Positions 16,561-25,717 of a stretch of DNA of 64,000 nt are shown here, one piece after another. The notes below the pieces were generated by a model that was given only the letters and a program-made list of their open reading frames with translations, was not told where the DNA came from and did not search any database. The position numbers were made by a program, and so were the translations under genes. The stretch's first letter is position 1, and every line of letters starts with the position of its first letter. This stretch comes from Bin5 sp022827195 (lineage in GTDB: Bacteria; Chloroflexota; Anaerolineae; Caldilineales; Caldilineaceae): positions 4,836,001 to 4,900,000 of the forward strand of contig OZ242331.1 of the NCBI GenBank assembly GCA_965208275.1, in the 5' to 3' direction.

Positions 16561-18651
16561 TCACTCAATTTGGACCCTGCCGCAGGGCACCCCGAATTCG
16601 CCGGCCGCCTCGACCTTTACGTTGTAGGAGCCGGGACGCGTCAGAGGGTTGAGGTTTACATCCAATTCGACGCGCACCAACTCGCCCGGTTGCCACAGGG
16701 CCGGCGGATAGACGGCCAGCACGTCCCCGGAACGTTCCAGGGAACGGCCCCAGACATTGCCGTCATCAGACTGAATCAGCGCGAATATCGTCGGCTCCTC
16801 TCCGATGGCCTTGATGGCCCGCAGCCAAAACCGTACGTGGACCCAACCGCTCGGCGGGTGATATATGACATCGCGCGCCGCGACGACCGGCGTCACAATC
16901 TCGCAGGCGGCCAGCTCGATCCCGGGGAAGAGTTGCGCGTTCGGGAAAACGGTCCTATCCGAGAGCTCAGGCAGCTCCTGATAACGGTGGCGGACGGCAT
17001 AGCCGCGCACGTGAATGCCGGTCGGGTACTGCTCGGTGATAAGCGGGTAGTTGGCATCCATCCAGGCCTGTACCAGCCGCTGGTCATCCACGCCGACCAG
17101 ATGCCTCTGGACCAGCCAGACGGTATCGGCGCCCAGGTCTGCCGAGATCTTCTGCAGATGCGGCGCGATGATCGAGTCCGACTTCTCTGGCGTCAAGGTG
17201 TCGCCAAAATTGCCGAAGATCGGCAGTTCGTCCGCTGTCGACTCCCGGCGCAAGTACCATTCCAACGCGGGGAGCACAAAGTAGGGATGGATGACGGCGG
17301 CTGTGACGAAGCCTGGGCTGCTCTGCCGGTACGCACTGATATACTCTGCCGTGGCGCGCCAGTTTTCGCGGAACATCCAGGGCGTCCACAGAACCGGCAG
17401 CGCCGCGGCCAGGAGCGCGACGGCAACCACGCCGCTACAGATTCCGGCCGAAGTCCACCGACGCCCGATGGCGCCGACACCACGCGCTGCGCCCCAGAGG
17501 ACAAACGGCGCCACGAAGAGAAAGTAACGGTCCTCGCGAAAGATCGCCGCGTTCGCCGCCAGCAGCAGATTGCCGATAAGCAGCGGTCCGCCGATCCACA
17601 GCCACAGAAGTACCTGATCGCCCGCTGCTAAGCGCTGGAATAGCGACCGGGCGAGGGGCTGGTCGCCGAACTGCGGGCCGCGGCGCTCTTTGCCGGGCAA
17701 GGTCAGGCCTGCCGCAACAAGGAAGGCAAAGAAAGAGACGGCCGCAATTTTCGGACCGGTCGACCACGAGGCGAGCCAGACCGTGAATATTTTTAGCTGG
17801 AGCCACAGATTGGGCAGAAAATCTGCAAAGGCCGCGCCCGGCGGATTCTCCGCGCTGTTTACGAGCCACGCATTGCGGGCCAGGGGCAGAAAGAGTGCGG
17901 CTACGATTGCCAGGGCCGTGCTTCCTTCAAGCAGGTAGCGTCTGTCAACTGCGCCGCCCCGACATGCCAGCAGAATCAGCGACAGACCGAGACCGGGCAG
18001 GAAGAAGGCGGCGTATAGATAGCTGTAGAGGGAAAGGATGAGCGCCGCGGCGAAGCCGAGCCAGCGAAGAAGCCGGGACAGCGCGGCGGGACGGCCCCGC
18101 GATGGATCGTGCCTTCTTGCATCGACCATGAAGAAGAGGGCCCACACAATTGCGGTCGCAGCGGGCTGGAACATGCGCAGTTCCTGGCTGTACCACACCA
18201 GAAAGGGCGCGAGCGCCACAAACAGACCGGCCAGAAGACCGGTGACGCGCCCGCTGAGCTCCGTTGCCAGCCGTATGATTCCCCAGACCATCAGCAGCCC
18301 CATCAGCACGCCGAGAGTGCGCAAGGCGGCATCGCTTTCGGCTGCGCCGAACCATTCGAGCAGCCCCTGCCAGTAGTGGAGCGCCAAATAGTAGGCGGGC
18401 GGGTGCTTATCGCGGCTGAGCTGCAAGGTTATTCGCAAGATATCGGCGGCGTCGGCCCTGGCCCAGGCGAGAGAGACCGCTTCGTCGAACCAGAAGCTGT
18501 GAAATTCCAGCCGCCAGAAACGTGTGCACGCGGCCGCCGCGAGGACAACCAGGTCGGCCGGGAAAGAGCTCGACAGACGTTGCCATAGCGCAATTCTGCT
18601 GGAGGCGGGGTTTGTGATACTACCTTGAGAGGAAGAGTTCCGGCTGCTCAC
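16561..18651 (-). CDS. GT39/PMT-like membrane glycosyltransferase
   Basis: This large membrane protein of 696 residues has about 11 hydrophobic helices. The first periplasmic loop holds FWFDEAVSL (D56, E57), and RDKHPPAYYLAL follows, both diagnostic of the ArnT/PMT glycosyltransferase superfamily. These enzymes move a sugar from a polyprenyl-phosphate donor to protein, lipid or glycan. The C-terminal 200 residues form a soluble, strand-rich domain. Genes just upstream (GT2 synthases, DMT transporter) suggest a cell-surface glycan unit, with the small GT2 a likely maker of the polyprenyl donor. The acceptor is unknown. Confidence 0.82.
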   Translation of the reverse strand: MSSRNSSSQGSITNPASSRIALWQRLSSSFPADLVVLAAAACTRFWRLEFHSFWFDEAVSLAWARADAADILRITLQLSRDKHPPAYYLALHYWQGLLEWFGAAESDAALRTLGVLMGLLMVWGIIRLATELSGRVTGLLAGLFVALAPFLVWYSQELRMFQPAATAIVWALFFMVDARRHDPSRGRPAALSRLLRWLGFAAALILSLYSYLYAAFFLPGLGLSLILLACRGGAVDRRYLLEGSTALAIVAALFLPLARNAWLVNSAENPPGAAFADFLPNLWLQLKIFTVWLASWSTGPKIAAVSFFAFLVAAGLTLPGKERRGPQFGDQPLARSLFQRLAAGDQVLLWLWIGGPLLIGNLLLAANAAIFREDRYFLFVAPFVLWGAARGVGAIGRRWTSAGICSGVVAVALLAAALPVLWTPWMFRENWRATAEYISAYRQSSPGFVTAAVIHPYFVLPALEWYLRRESTADELPIFGNFGDTLTPEKSDSIIAPHLQKISADLGADTVWLVQRHLVGVDDQRLVQAWMDANYPLITEQYPTGIHVRGYAVRHRYQELPELSDRTVFPNAQLFPGIELAACEIVTPVVAARDVIYHPPSGWVHVRFWLRAIKAIGEEPTIFALIQSDDGNVWGRSLERSGDVLAVYPPALWQPGELVRVELDVNLNPLTRPGSYNVKVEAAGEFGVPCGRVQIE

Positions 18652-18670
18652 AATCGTCCTGGGCGCGTCG

Positions 18671-19525
18671 TCATGTGGTCGGCTGGGAAGCGGGCTGCAC
18701 GCGATGTGTCCGAGTCGTCAGGACCGAGCGCAGCGTCACCGCGCCGATAACGATTGCACCGCCCAGAAATGCCAGCGGCGTCGGCGCTTCCCCGATGAAG
18801 AGGACAACCCATATCGGGCTGAGAATCGGCTCGAGGGCCTGGATGAGGACGGCTCCCACCGCAGTCAGCCTTTTGATGGCGAGGGCAACGAGGATGAAGG
18901 GGAAACCTATCTGAAAGATACCGAGGGCGAGCATCCCTGCCCAGTCGACGGCGCTGGGCGCGGCCTCGCGCAGGAAGGGCAGGCCCAGGATCGCCGCCAG
19001 AATGTTGCCCAGGAAGACGGTTTCGATGGTCGACGCATCTTTCTGTTTACGCATGAACAGGAGAAACCAGGCGAATGAGATGCCGGCCAGCAAGGCGTAG
19101 AGATTGCCGGTTGCGCCGTGGGCGGTCAACCCATCGCCATAGAAGAATAGCAGCCCGGCGCCGATTGCCGCCAGAGAGAACCAGTCCAACTTGCGTACGG
19201 GTTCGCGCAGATAGAGGATTCCGAAGAAGGCGACGAACACGGGCGCGGTGTACTGGATGAAAATCGCGTTGGCGGCCGTGGTTTCGCGGTTGGCAAAGAT
19301 GAAGAAACCTTGGGCGGCGGCGAGTGCGATAGCCCCGCCAAGCTGTGGCAGAGACCAGACGAAGCGGGGCCGCCCCATGAAGAGGCCGATCACCAAGGCA
19401 GCGATGGCGCTGCGCACGCCCATCAGGGCCAGCGGCTCGATGGAAACGATTTTGATCAGCAGCCCCCCCGTGCTGAACAGAACGGCTGCCAGGGCCTGGA
19501 AGAGGATAGCCTTGCGGTGGGTCAC
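18671..19525 (-). CDS. DMT-superfamily (EamA) transporter
   Basis: This is an inner-membrane protein of ten predicted helices with two EamA repeats, the second starting near GNLYALLAGISFAWFLLFM. The start is uncertain: GTG at 19525 has GGAAA upstream and puts the first helix right after the N-terminus, while GTG at 19564 would add 13 polar residues. The substrate of such transporters cannot be read from sequence. It sits 20 nt before the GT39 gene and after two glycosyltransferase-type genes. Export of a metabolite or lipid-linked sugar is possible but unproven. Confidence 0.85.
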   Translation of the reverse strand: MTHRKAILFQALAAVLFSTGGLLIKIVSIEPLALMGVRSAIAALVIGLFMGRPRFVWSLPQLGGAIALAAAQGFFIFANRETTAANAIFIQYTAPVFVAFFGILYLREPVRKLDWFSLAAIGAGLLFFYGDGLTAHGATGNLYALLAGISFAWFLLFMRKQKDASTIETVFLGNILAAILGLPFLREAAPSAVDWAGMLALGIFQIGFPFILVALAIKRLTAVGAVLIQALEPILSPIWVVLFIGEAPTPLAFLGGAIVIGAVTLRSVLTTRTHRVQPASQPTT

Positions 19526-19570
19526 GTCAGCAGATTTCCAGCGGCCGGCGGTTCGCGGCCCCACTGCCGG

Positions 19571-20254
19571 CTATTCGTTCGAAAAGGCATAGCGCAGCGT
19601 GACGCCGAGAATGTAGTAGGCGGCCAGGATGGAGCCGCGCAGTGTGCCGCTTACCTTCGACTGTCCGGATCGTCGCGGCGCAAAGCTGACCGGCACTTCC
19701 AGGATCGGCGTGCCCCGCCGCGCGCATTTTACCATCATTTCAGTGGGCCAGCCGAAGGTCATCTCCTGCATATTCAACGCCAGCAGCAGGTCGCGGCGGA
19801 CTGCCCGGTACGGTCCCAGGTCGGTCACCGGCACGCCGTAAAGCCGTCGCATCAGCCCGGACGTAAGCCTGTTGCCGAAACGCTGATGCGCCGGCATCGC
19901 CCCAGGCATAATCTCTCCCAGTACGCGTGAACCGAGCACCAGTGCGGCCTCGCCGCGTTGAATCGGGGCAATCAGTCTGGGCATTTCGACCGGCAGCGAG
20001 CTGAAATCGCCGTCGAGAAAGACCAGAATCTCGCCTGTCGCGGCCTCGGCGCCGGCCGCGCAGGCATAGCCGTAGCCCTGCCGCGGCTCGACGACCACGT
20101 GCGCGCCGGCTTCCGCCGCAAGACGACCGGTGCCGTCGCTGGAGCCATTGTCGACAACAATCACCCGCGCTACCGGTTGCGCCGCGGCCTCTTGCACCAG
20201 TTGAGCGATATTGCCGGCTTCGTTCAAAGCCGGAATGATGACTTCGACGGCCAT
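19571..20254 (-). CDS. GT2 glycosyltransferase (polyprenyl-phosphate sugar synthase-like)
   Basis: This is a soluble 227-residue GT-A enzyme. VEVIIPALNEAGNI opens the fold, VVDNGSSDGTG binds the nucleotide, VFLDGDFSS is the DXD-type metal site, and GSRVLGEIMPGAM follows. The length and order match dolichol-phosphate mannose synthase-like enzymes that make polyprenyl-phosphate sugars. It overlaps the upstream DUF2064 gene by 31 nt, showing translational coupling. A job as donor maker for the GT39 protein encoded downstream is a reasonable inference. Confidence 0.85.
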   Translation of the reverse strand: MAVEVIIPALNEAGNIAQLVQEAAAQPVARVIVVDNGSSDGTGRLAAEAGAHVVVEPRQGYGYACAAGAEAATGEILVFLDGDFSSLPVEMPRLIAPIQRGEAALVLGSRVLGEIMPGAMPAHQRFGNRLTSGLMRRLYGVPVTDLGPYRAVRRDLLLALNMQEMTFGWPTEMMVKCARRGTPILEVPVSFAPRRSGQSKVSGTLRGSILAAYYILGVTLRYAFSNE

Positions 20255-21003
20255 GTTTTGTTGAAGAAGCGGTTGGAGGCGGGTGCCCTCTCCGGGTGCG
20301 CGGCCAATTCGATGCGCAGGCGCTCCAGGTCGTCGGCGCTATCCACATCGTACCATTCGGGCAATAGCTCGACGCGCAAGGTCTCCTCCGCAGCAACGGC
20401 CAGCGTATCCTGCAGAACTGTGGGCGTAGACATCTCTACCGCCGTCACCAGCCGTCCGGGCGCCTTCTTCACGCCGATCAGATAGTAGCCGCCATCTGCA
20501 CAGGGGCCGAACACGGCGTCGACATGGGGATCGTCCAGGCGGTGAAATGCAGCGCGCAGGAGTTCTGACGGGAGGGTTGGGCTGTCGCTGTTGATGGCGG
20601 CGACCTGACGGTGGCCCTGTCTCAATGCGGTCGATAGCACGTTCTGCAAGCGGTCGCCCAATTGGGAAGAGGCAGGATTGAGGGGAGAAGAGTCTGTGGC
20701 ATTTTCTATCTGCCCGCTCTGCTGCGGGATGAGTTGGAAATCCGGCGCAATGCTGCTGAAGTAATCGCGTGCGGCGGCAGGCGTGTAGGCGACGAACGGT
20801 GTGAAAGCGGCCGGGCGGGCCGCGGCGCGCACGGTTGCGAGAACATCCTCCAGGAAGCAGCGGTAAAGAGCGGCTGCGGATTCGGCGGTCAGCGGGGGCA
20901 CGAGGCGCGTTTTGGCGCGACCGGCGACCGGCTGTTTCGCCATGACAAGCAGTGCCCGTTGACCGGCTCTTTTGTCAGTCTTCGCAGAGTTGCCGGCGGT
21001 CAA
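20224..21003 (-). CDS. DUF2064 / TIGR04282-type nucleotidyl- or glycosyltransferase-like protein
   Basis: This protein of about 259 residues has the family entry VMAKQPVAGRAKTRLVPPL, followed by AAINSDSPTLP and GPCADGGYYLIG, the core of the DUF2064 GT-A-like fold. The likely start is TTG at 21003. It overlaps the TGA of the upstream synthase gene (TTGA) and has GGGAGA before it; the ATG at 20943 is the alternative. Relatives are annotated as arsenosugar-biosynthesis glycosyltransferases, but the partner radical SAM and ArsM genes are not beside it, so that role is unsupported. It overlaps the next gene by 31 nt. Confidence 0.78.
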   Translation of the reverse strand: MTAGNSAKTDKRAGQRALLVMAKQPVAGRAKTRLVPPLTAESAAALYRCFLEDVLATVRAAARPAAFTPFVAYTPAAARDYFSSIAPDFQLIPQQSGQIENATDSSPLNPASSQLGDRLQNVLSTALRQGHRQVAAINSDSPTLPSELLRAAFHRLDDPHVDAVFGPCADGGYYLIGVKKAPGRLVTAVEMSTPTVLQDTLAVAAEETLRVELLPEWYDVDSADDLERLRIELAAHPERAPASNRFFNKTWPSKSSFRL

Positions 21004-22511
21004 TCTCCCGTCTCCCGCGCGGCCGTCAACGCGTGGCGGAGAGCGCCGCGTTTCTCCCACGCCTGGCGCATGGAGAGGAAGGCGATGAAGGTGTATCCGC
21101 CGGAGTAGAGGGAAAGCCACGGCAGAAGCCACCAGATGCCGTTCAGGAGGCTGTACAGCAGCAGCGAGATCGCGTACAGGGCCAGAACAATCTCGGCCCA
21201 GACCGTGGGGTCGCTGGGCAGAACGTAGGCGCTCGTATGCCAGTCGTTGGCTGCGCGGGTGACGGCGAACTTGGGCGTGCGCTTGAATCCGCTGCGTACA
21301 CCCAGGAGCGCTTCGCAGACCGCGCGGCTGTTGTTCACCGACAGGCCGGTTCCCAGCCCCAACAGCACCATGAGCCGGAAAATCCGTTTCCTTGCCGGTA
21401 TGCCCCGGGTCTGCATCGCCGTCCAATACATCAGCGGCGGGCCGATGGCCGTCAGCGAGAAAAATGAGGCAACCTTGAGGACCGGGCTTAAGGAGGACAT
21501 CATCGGCAGCAGGAATAGCAGGTTGAGAATCATCAGCGGGTGGACCGCGTAGCTGGTCAGATGCACAAGGCCAAGCGCCTTACTCCACAGAGGAATTCTG
21601 GCGCGCTCGCCGGCAGGTAAAGGGAAGGCCCTGGGCAAACCGAGAACGGCGGTGAACAGCTTCTTCGCGGTTTGCATACTGCCTTTTGCCCACCGGAACT
21701 GCTGGCGTTTGAAAGCGTCGACCGAGACCGGGATCTCCGCGGGAACAGTTACATCGGGAAGAAAGGCTACCCGCCAGCCGCACAGCTGGGCGCGATAGCT
21801 CAAATCCAGGTCTTCCGTGAGTGTGTCGCCCTGCCAGCCGCCGGCGTCCTCCATACAGCTCCACCGCCAGACACCCGCTGTGCCATTGAAGTTGAGCATT
21901 GCGCCAAGCTCACTGCGGGCTCTCTGTTCGACGACAAAGTGGCCGTCGATGCCAAGCGACTGTGCTTGCGTCAAGCGCGAAACATCAGGGTTCAGATGGC
22001 CCCACCGGGTCTGAACGCAACCGACCGCGGGATCGTCGAAGGAAGGGATCGTGCGCTGGAGAAAGTCCGGTGGCGGGACGAAGTCGGCGTCGAAGATGGC
22101 GAGGAATTCGCCGCGTGCGTCGGTAAGCCCCTCACGCAGAGCGCCGGCCTTGTAGCCCTGGCGGTCGGCGCGGCGGCACTGCGCGATGTCGATACCTCTT
22201 TGCCTGTGGATGGCAACGCTGTGGGCGATAATCTGGCTCGTGTCATCGTTGGAGTCGTCCAAGAGCTGAATCTGAATTCGATCGGCCGGCCAGTCAAATG
22301 CGGCTACCGCGTCGATTAGCCGGCGGACGACATGGCGTTCATTGTAGACCGGAAGCTGCACGGTCACGCTGGGCGGGTTCTCGATCTCCGGCGGCGGCGG
22401 CGCTGCCGGGTCGGGCAGGGTCCAGCGGGCGATCAGCGTGAGGAAGAGCGCCTGCAGTCCGTAAACGGCGAGGAGCGACGCGGTGATTAGGTAGATGAGT
22501 TCCAGAACCAT
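21000..22511 (-). CDS. Processive GT2 synthase (cellulose synthase/CslA-like)
   Basis: This is a 503-residue membrane glycosyltransferase. An N-terminal helix is followed by the GT-A domain with LPVYNERHV, LLDDSNDDT, FDADFVPP, TEDLDLSYR and QQFRWAKG, the D, DXD, TED and QxxRW motifs of processive beta-glycan synthases. At least four helices follow at the C-terminus. This architecture polymerises or transfers sugars across the membrane; CslA-type enzymes make mannan or glucan. No PilZ domain or BcsB partner is present. It leads a tightly coupled glycosyltransferase run with the two genes downstream. Confidence 0.88.
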   Translation of the reverse strand: MVLELIYLITASLLAVYGLQALFLTLIARWTLPDPAAPPPPEIENPPSVTVQLPVYNERHVVRRLIDAVAAFDWPADRIQIQLLDDSNDDTSQIIAHSVAIHRQRGIDIAQCRRADRQGYKAGALREGLTDARGEFLAIFDADFVPPPDFLQRTIPSFDDPAVGCVQTRWGHLNPDVSRLTQAQSLGIDGHFVVEQRARSELGAMLNFNGTAGVWRWSCMEDAGGWQGDTLTEDLDLSYRAQLCGWRVAFLPDVTVPAEIPVSVDAFKRQQFRWAKGSMQTAKKLFTAVLGLPRAFPLPAGERARIPLWSKALGLVHLTSYAVHPLMILNLLFLLPMMSSLSPVLKVASFFSLTAIGPPLMYWTAMQTRGIPARKRIFRLMVLLGLGTGLSVNNSRAVCEALLGVRSGFKRTPKFAVTRAANDWHTSAYVLPSDPTVWAEIVLALYAISLLLYSLLNGIWWLLPWLSLYSGGYTFIAFLSMRQAWEKRGALRHALTAARETGD

Positions 22512-22591
22512 CTGTCGTCGTTTCCGGTGGTCGAATGAAGTATTCGCCTAGTTCCAGTTGCGGGTGGACATCACATAGTGTATGCCCGGAT

Positions 22592-23083
22592 TCACCAGAT
22601 GGGGCCGCGCGGCGGCTCGCCCAGCCGTCGCAGTAGCAGCGCGTCCAGTCCCCATGCGCGCCCGGCCTGCGACAGCGCCACGACCAGCGCGGATACGGTC
22701 AGCAATACATAGGTCCAGATCCAGTCCTGGCCGCCGAGATAGGCCAGGAAGAGGTTGAAGAAAAAGAGCGCCGCGCCGACTCCGGCCAGAGGTGTGAGCA
22801 GGCCGACCAGTAGCGCCAGACCCATCAACAGCTCTGCTACCAGCTGAAAGACGGCGAACAGACCCGGCACCTGCAGAATCGTGCCGTTGATGATCGCCCG
22901 GTAGAAGGCCGGTCCGCCCCCGTTGTCATTGAAGAGGTAGTTGAAGAGGCCGACAATGCCCTGGCCGTCGGCCGCGTAGATTCCCCCTTGCAGGTTGTCA
23001 AACCAGGTAGCGACCAGTATCACACCGACTGTTATGCGTAGAATCGCGGCTGCCTGCCGCAATCTGTTTTCCGTCTGACCCAT
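22592..23083 (-). CDS. DoxX/DoxD-family membrane protein
   Basis: This protein of about 163 residues has four hydrophobic helices and the DoxX arrangement (RITVGVILVATWFDNLQGG at the start, VAELLMGLALLVGLLTPLAG in the middle, AGRAWGLDALL at the end). The start at ATG 23083 has GGGAG 7 nt upstream. DoxD is a subunit of thiosulfate:quinone oxidoreductase in Acidianus. Most bacterial DoxX proteins are uncharacterised, and some act in redox or thiol stress. The neighbouring YeeE/YedE permease gene and a second DoxX gene favour a sulfur-related role. Confidence 0.8.
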   Translation of the reverse strand: MGQTENRLRQAAAILRITVGVILVATWFDNLQGGIYAADGQGIVGLFNYLFNDNGGGPAFYRAIINGTILQVPGLFAVFQLVAELLMGLALLVGLLTPLAGVGAALFFFNLFLAYLGGQDWIWTYVLLTVSALVVALSQAGRAWGLDALLLRRLGEPPRGPIW

Positions 23084-23149
23084 GCTCTTGCTCCCGTTAT
23101 GCTCTGTGTCCGCTCTCATGTTCATTTTAGACCTCTACGCGGGGGACGC

Positions 23150-24151
23150 TCAATTCGCTTTCGGCTGCATAGGGCGCAGCATTCCGATGGCCCGGTCTGC
23201 CAGGAAGACGCCCAGCAGCATTGCCAGCGTCGTCGTGATGCTGCCAAGGCTCAGGAGCGGCACGCCAACGAGGGAGTGGCCCAGGTTGCACCCGCCCGAA
23301 ATGCCGGCGCCAACGCCCATCAGCAGTCCGCCGGCGGCCAACTGTGCGTAGCGTCCGGTAGACTCTCCCCTGGCCCAGAATGTGCCGGCGCGTCGTGAAG
23401 CGATCAGTGCGCCCGGCAGTAGGGCCACAAGCGCCACCGGGATCCACAGATTGCTCGGATCGACTCCGCTCACCAGCGTCTCGTAGAGCGCGGTCGGCAC
23501 GCGCGATGTGCCAAACGTGTAGTCGGACTCGCCGAGACGCGCCAGCAACCACGCCAGGGCGGTGAAAAGGCCGACCGACAGGCCGAGCGTCCGCCATGAC
23601 CAGTATTCCTCCAAGCTCGGCTTAGGGCTTCGCCATAGATAGAAGGCCGCCGCCGCCAGCAGCAGGAAGACGACAACCGGCCCCAGCGGGGCGCCCAGCG
23701 TGTTCACGAGAGTGGCCGTCTGTCCCTCCACCTCGACGACGTTGCGATTCAGCGCTTCGCGCCACGGGTTGAGAGGACCGCGCCAGGTGACTACATCGCC
23801 GATTGACCAGGTGGCCAGCCCGACCAGCGTGCCCAGCATGCCATGGCCGAGTTTGTAGAAGATGCCGGTCACACAGGTGGCCGCGACGACCATGCCCGCG
23901 CCGAAGATCAACCCCCCCACAAGGTTCGCCTGCCAGGACCAGGGCGCGATCCAGGGTGAAATCCATCCAAGTGCGGTCATTCCCTGCACGAGAGGCAGGG
24001 CGATCAGCAGCGACAGGAGATAGGCGCGTGCCAGGTTCGGTTGACGCGGTCGCCGCACGAGCCCGCGCAATGTGCTGTGGAAGCAGAAGTCGCCTCGCTC
24101 AAAGAGATAGCCTAGGACTGCGCCTGCGGCGAGAGCCAGCAGGATTGTCAT
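23150..24151 (-). CDS. YeeE/YedE (TsuA-like) thiosulfate permease
   Basis: This is a 333-residue membrane protein with about nine helices. Conserved cysteine motifs are GDFCFHS, ATCVTGIFYKLGHG and SGGCNLGHSLVG. TsuA uses such cysteines to pass thiosulfate through the membrane by transient hydrogen-bond or sulfide relay. The fold is an inverted repeat, with both halves visible here. It is flanked by two DoxX genes, so uptake and oxidation of thiosulfate, or supply of sulfane sulfur, is the likely purpose. No TusA-like gene is seen beside it, although many homologues have one. Confidence 0.88.
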   Translation of the reverse strand: MTILLALAAGAVLGYLFERGDFCFHSTLRGLVRRPRQPNLARAYLLSLLIALPLVQGMTALGWISPWIAPWSWQANLVGGLIFGAGMVVAATCVTGIFYKLGHGMLGTLVGLATWSIGDVVTWRGPLNPWREALNRNVVEVEGQTATLVNTLGAPLGPVVVFLLLAAAAFYLWRSPKPSLEEYWSWRTLGLSVGLFTALAWLLARLGESDYTFGTSRVPTALYETLVSGVDPSNLWIPVALVALLPGALIASRRAGTFWARGESTGRYAQLAAGGLLMGVGAGISGGCNLGHSLVGVPLLSLGSITTTLAMLLGVFLADRAIGMLRPMQPKAN

Positions 24152-24215
24152 ACGAGTTCGTTCTTTCCGGCGAAGTCCGGGACATCAGCGCAGTGCAAGA
24201 GAACGCTTTCCGGCC

Positions 24216-24668
24216 TTACGCCCGGCTTCTCATGCCGTCCACGCCCCAGGCGCGGCCGGCGTCGGTTACAAAAAAGAGACCATGCCACATCGCCAGCATG
24301 GCGTAGCTCCAGGGCCATTCGCCCGGCACTTCCAACAGTCCGATGCCGAGGTTGACGGCCATGGCCAGGCCCAGCAGCGCGCCGATGCGGGTGAAGGCGC
24401 CGGTCAGCAGGCTGAGGCCGACGGCCAACTCCGCCAGGAAGATCAGCCAGGCAAAGAGCGTGAAGTTCGGCAGCACGACCTGCTCGACCAATTGGCCGTA
24501 GAGCGGAAAAGCGGCATGCGCTACTTCCAGTTGCAACCAGTCCATCAGCCCGCGGCCTTCCGCCGGCATGAAATTGGGCGGCAGCTTCCAGCGCAGCGAG
24601 AAAAGCCACAATAGGCCGATTATCGGCCGGGCGACAGCAACCGGCCACAAGGGCGTCTGAGCGCTCAT
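24216..24668 (-). CDS. DoxX/DoxD-family membrane protein (second copy)
   Basis: This is a 150-residue protein of four helices with VARPIIGLLWLFSLRWKLPPNF at the N-terminus and FLAELAVGLSLLTGAFTRIGA in the middle, the DoxX/TQO small-subunit pattern. It ends DAGRAWGVDGM, like the other DoxX gene in this run, so the two look paralogous. Its ATG overlaps the TGA of the ABC ATPase gene upstream (ATGA), meaning tight coupling. Electron transfer from reduced sulfur to quinone is known for DoxD, but here it is only inferred. Confidence 0.82.
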   Translation of the reverse strand: MSAQTPLWPVAVARPIIGLLWLFSLRWKLPPNFMPAEGRGLMDWLQLEVAHAAFPLYGQLVEQVVLPNFTLFAWLIFLAELAVGLSLLTGAFTRIGALLGLAMAVNLGIGLLEVPGEWPWSYAMLAMWHGLFFVTDAGRAWGVDGMRSRA

Positions 24669-25708
24669 CGTTCCGGTTCCACCGGCAGCAGGTGGATGCG
24701 CTCGCGCGGCAGATGCAGCACGATTCTCTCACCGCGGTGAAAGCGCTGATAGGGCGGTACGGTCAGTTGCAGCTGTGTATCGCTGATGCCGGCGCCGCAG
24801 CGCGCCACCAATCCCTGAAAGCTGTATGACTCGACGGAACCGACCAGATTGTTGTGGCCGTTGCGTCCCACCTCGACGGCTTCAGGCCGGATCGTCACCA
24901 GCACGTCGCCGTCCGGCCTGTCCGTTGCCTCCACCTCCAGCGGGCCAAGTGTAGTCTCGACAATGCGTCCGCGTTTGATGCCCGGCAGGAAGTTGATGCC
25001 GCCGAAGAAACGGGCTACTTCGCGATCTACCGGGCGTTCGAAGAAGCTGCGCGGCGTGCCGGTCTGACGTACTCTGCCCTGCATCAACAGGCAGATGCGG
25101 TCCGCGACCGCGACCGCGTCGGTCTGGTCGTGCGTGACGAAGATCATGGTGATGCCGGCCTGCTGTTGCAGCGTGCGGATTGTGCCGCGCAGCTCTTCGC
25201 GCAGGCTCGGCTCAAGACTGCTGAGAGGTTCATCCAACAACAGCACGCGCGGCTGGATGACCAGCGCCCTCGCCAGCGCGACGCGCTGCCGCTGACCGCC
25301 GGAAAGCTCGTCGGGCCAGCGCGTACCGTAGCCGGCCAGCTGCACGGCCGCCAGGGCTTCGGCCACCCTGCTGCGAATCGCGCCAGGGTCCATCCGACGC
25401 ATCTTCAGGCCGAAGGCGACATTGGCAGCGACGTTCATGAACGGGAACAGCGCATGCTCCTGGAAGACCATCACCGCGCCCCGCCTTTCCGGCGGTACGT
25501 CGAGCACAGAGCGGTCATCGAAGCGGATGTCGCCTTCACTTGGCTGCAGCAGACCGGCCAGGACGCGCAACATGGTCGTCTTGCCGCTGCCGGACGGGCC
25601 GAGCAGCACCATGAGCTCGCCCGGTTCGACACGCAACGTGACGTTGCCCAGTACCTGTGGACCGGGCGCGTAGATGACGGATAGATTGTCCAACGAGACG
25701 GATGTCAT
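24665..25708 (-). CDS. ABC transporter ATPase with TOBE domain (PotA/CysA/UgpC type)
   Basis: This is a 347-residue ATPase. Walker A is GPSGSGKTT, the Q loop FQEHALFPF, the signature LSGGQRQRVALARAL, Walker B VLLLDEPLSSL and the H loop VTHDQ. The last 110 residues form a TOBE domain with VTIRPEAVEVG, as in importers of polyamine, sulfate or sugars. Polar amino acid importers usually have a short ATPase without TOBE, so pairing it with the amino-acid-type genes just upstream is unusual. It abuts the binding-protein gene (9-nt gap) and overlaps the DoxX gene downstream. Confidence 0.9.
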   Translation of the reverse strand: MTSVSLDNLSVIYAPGPQVLGNVTLRVEPGELMVLLGPSGSGKTTMLRVLAGLLQPSEGDIRFDDRSVLDVPPERRGAVMVFQEHALFPFMNVAANVAFGLKMRRMDPGAIRSRVAEALAAVQLAGYGTRWPDELSGGQRQRVALARALVIQPRVLLLDEPLSSLEPSLREELRGTIRTLQQQAGITMIFVTHDQTDAVAVADRICLLMQGRVRQTGTPRSFFERPVDREVARFFGGINFLPGIKRGRIVETTLGPLEVEATDRPDGDVLVTIRPEAVEVGRNGHNNLVGSVESYSFQGLVARCGAGISDTQLQLTVPPYQRFHRGERIVLHLPRERIHLLPVEPER

Positions 25709-25717
25709 TGCTCTGTA

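Noticed and set aside
20224..21003. Arsenosugar biosynthesis role for the DUF2064 gene
   Set aside because: The needed ArsM and radical SAM partners are not adjacent; the local genes point to surface glycans.
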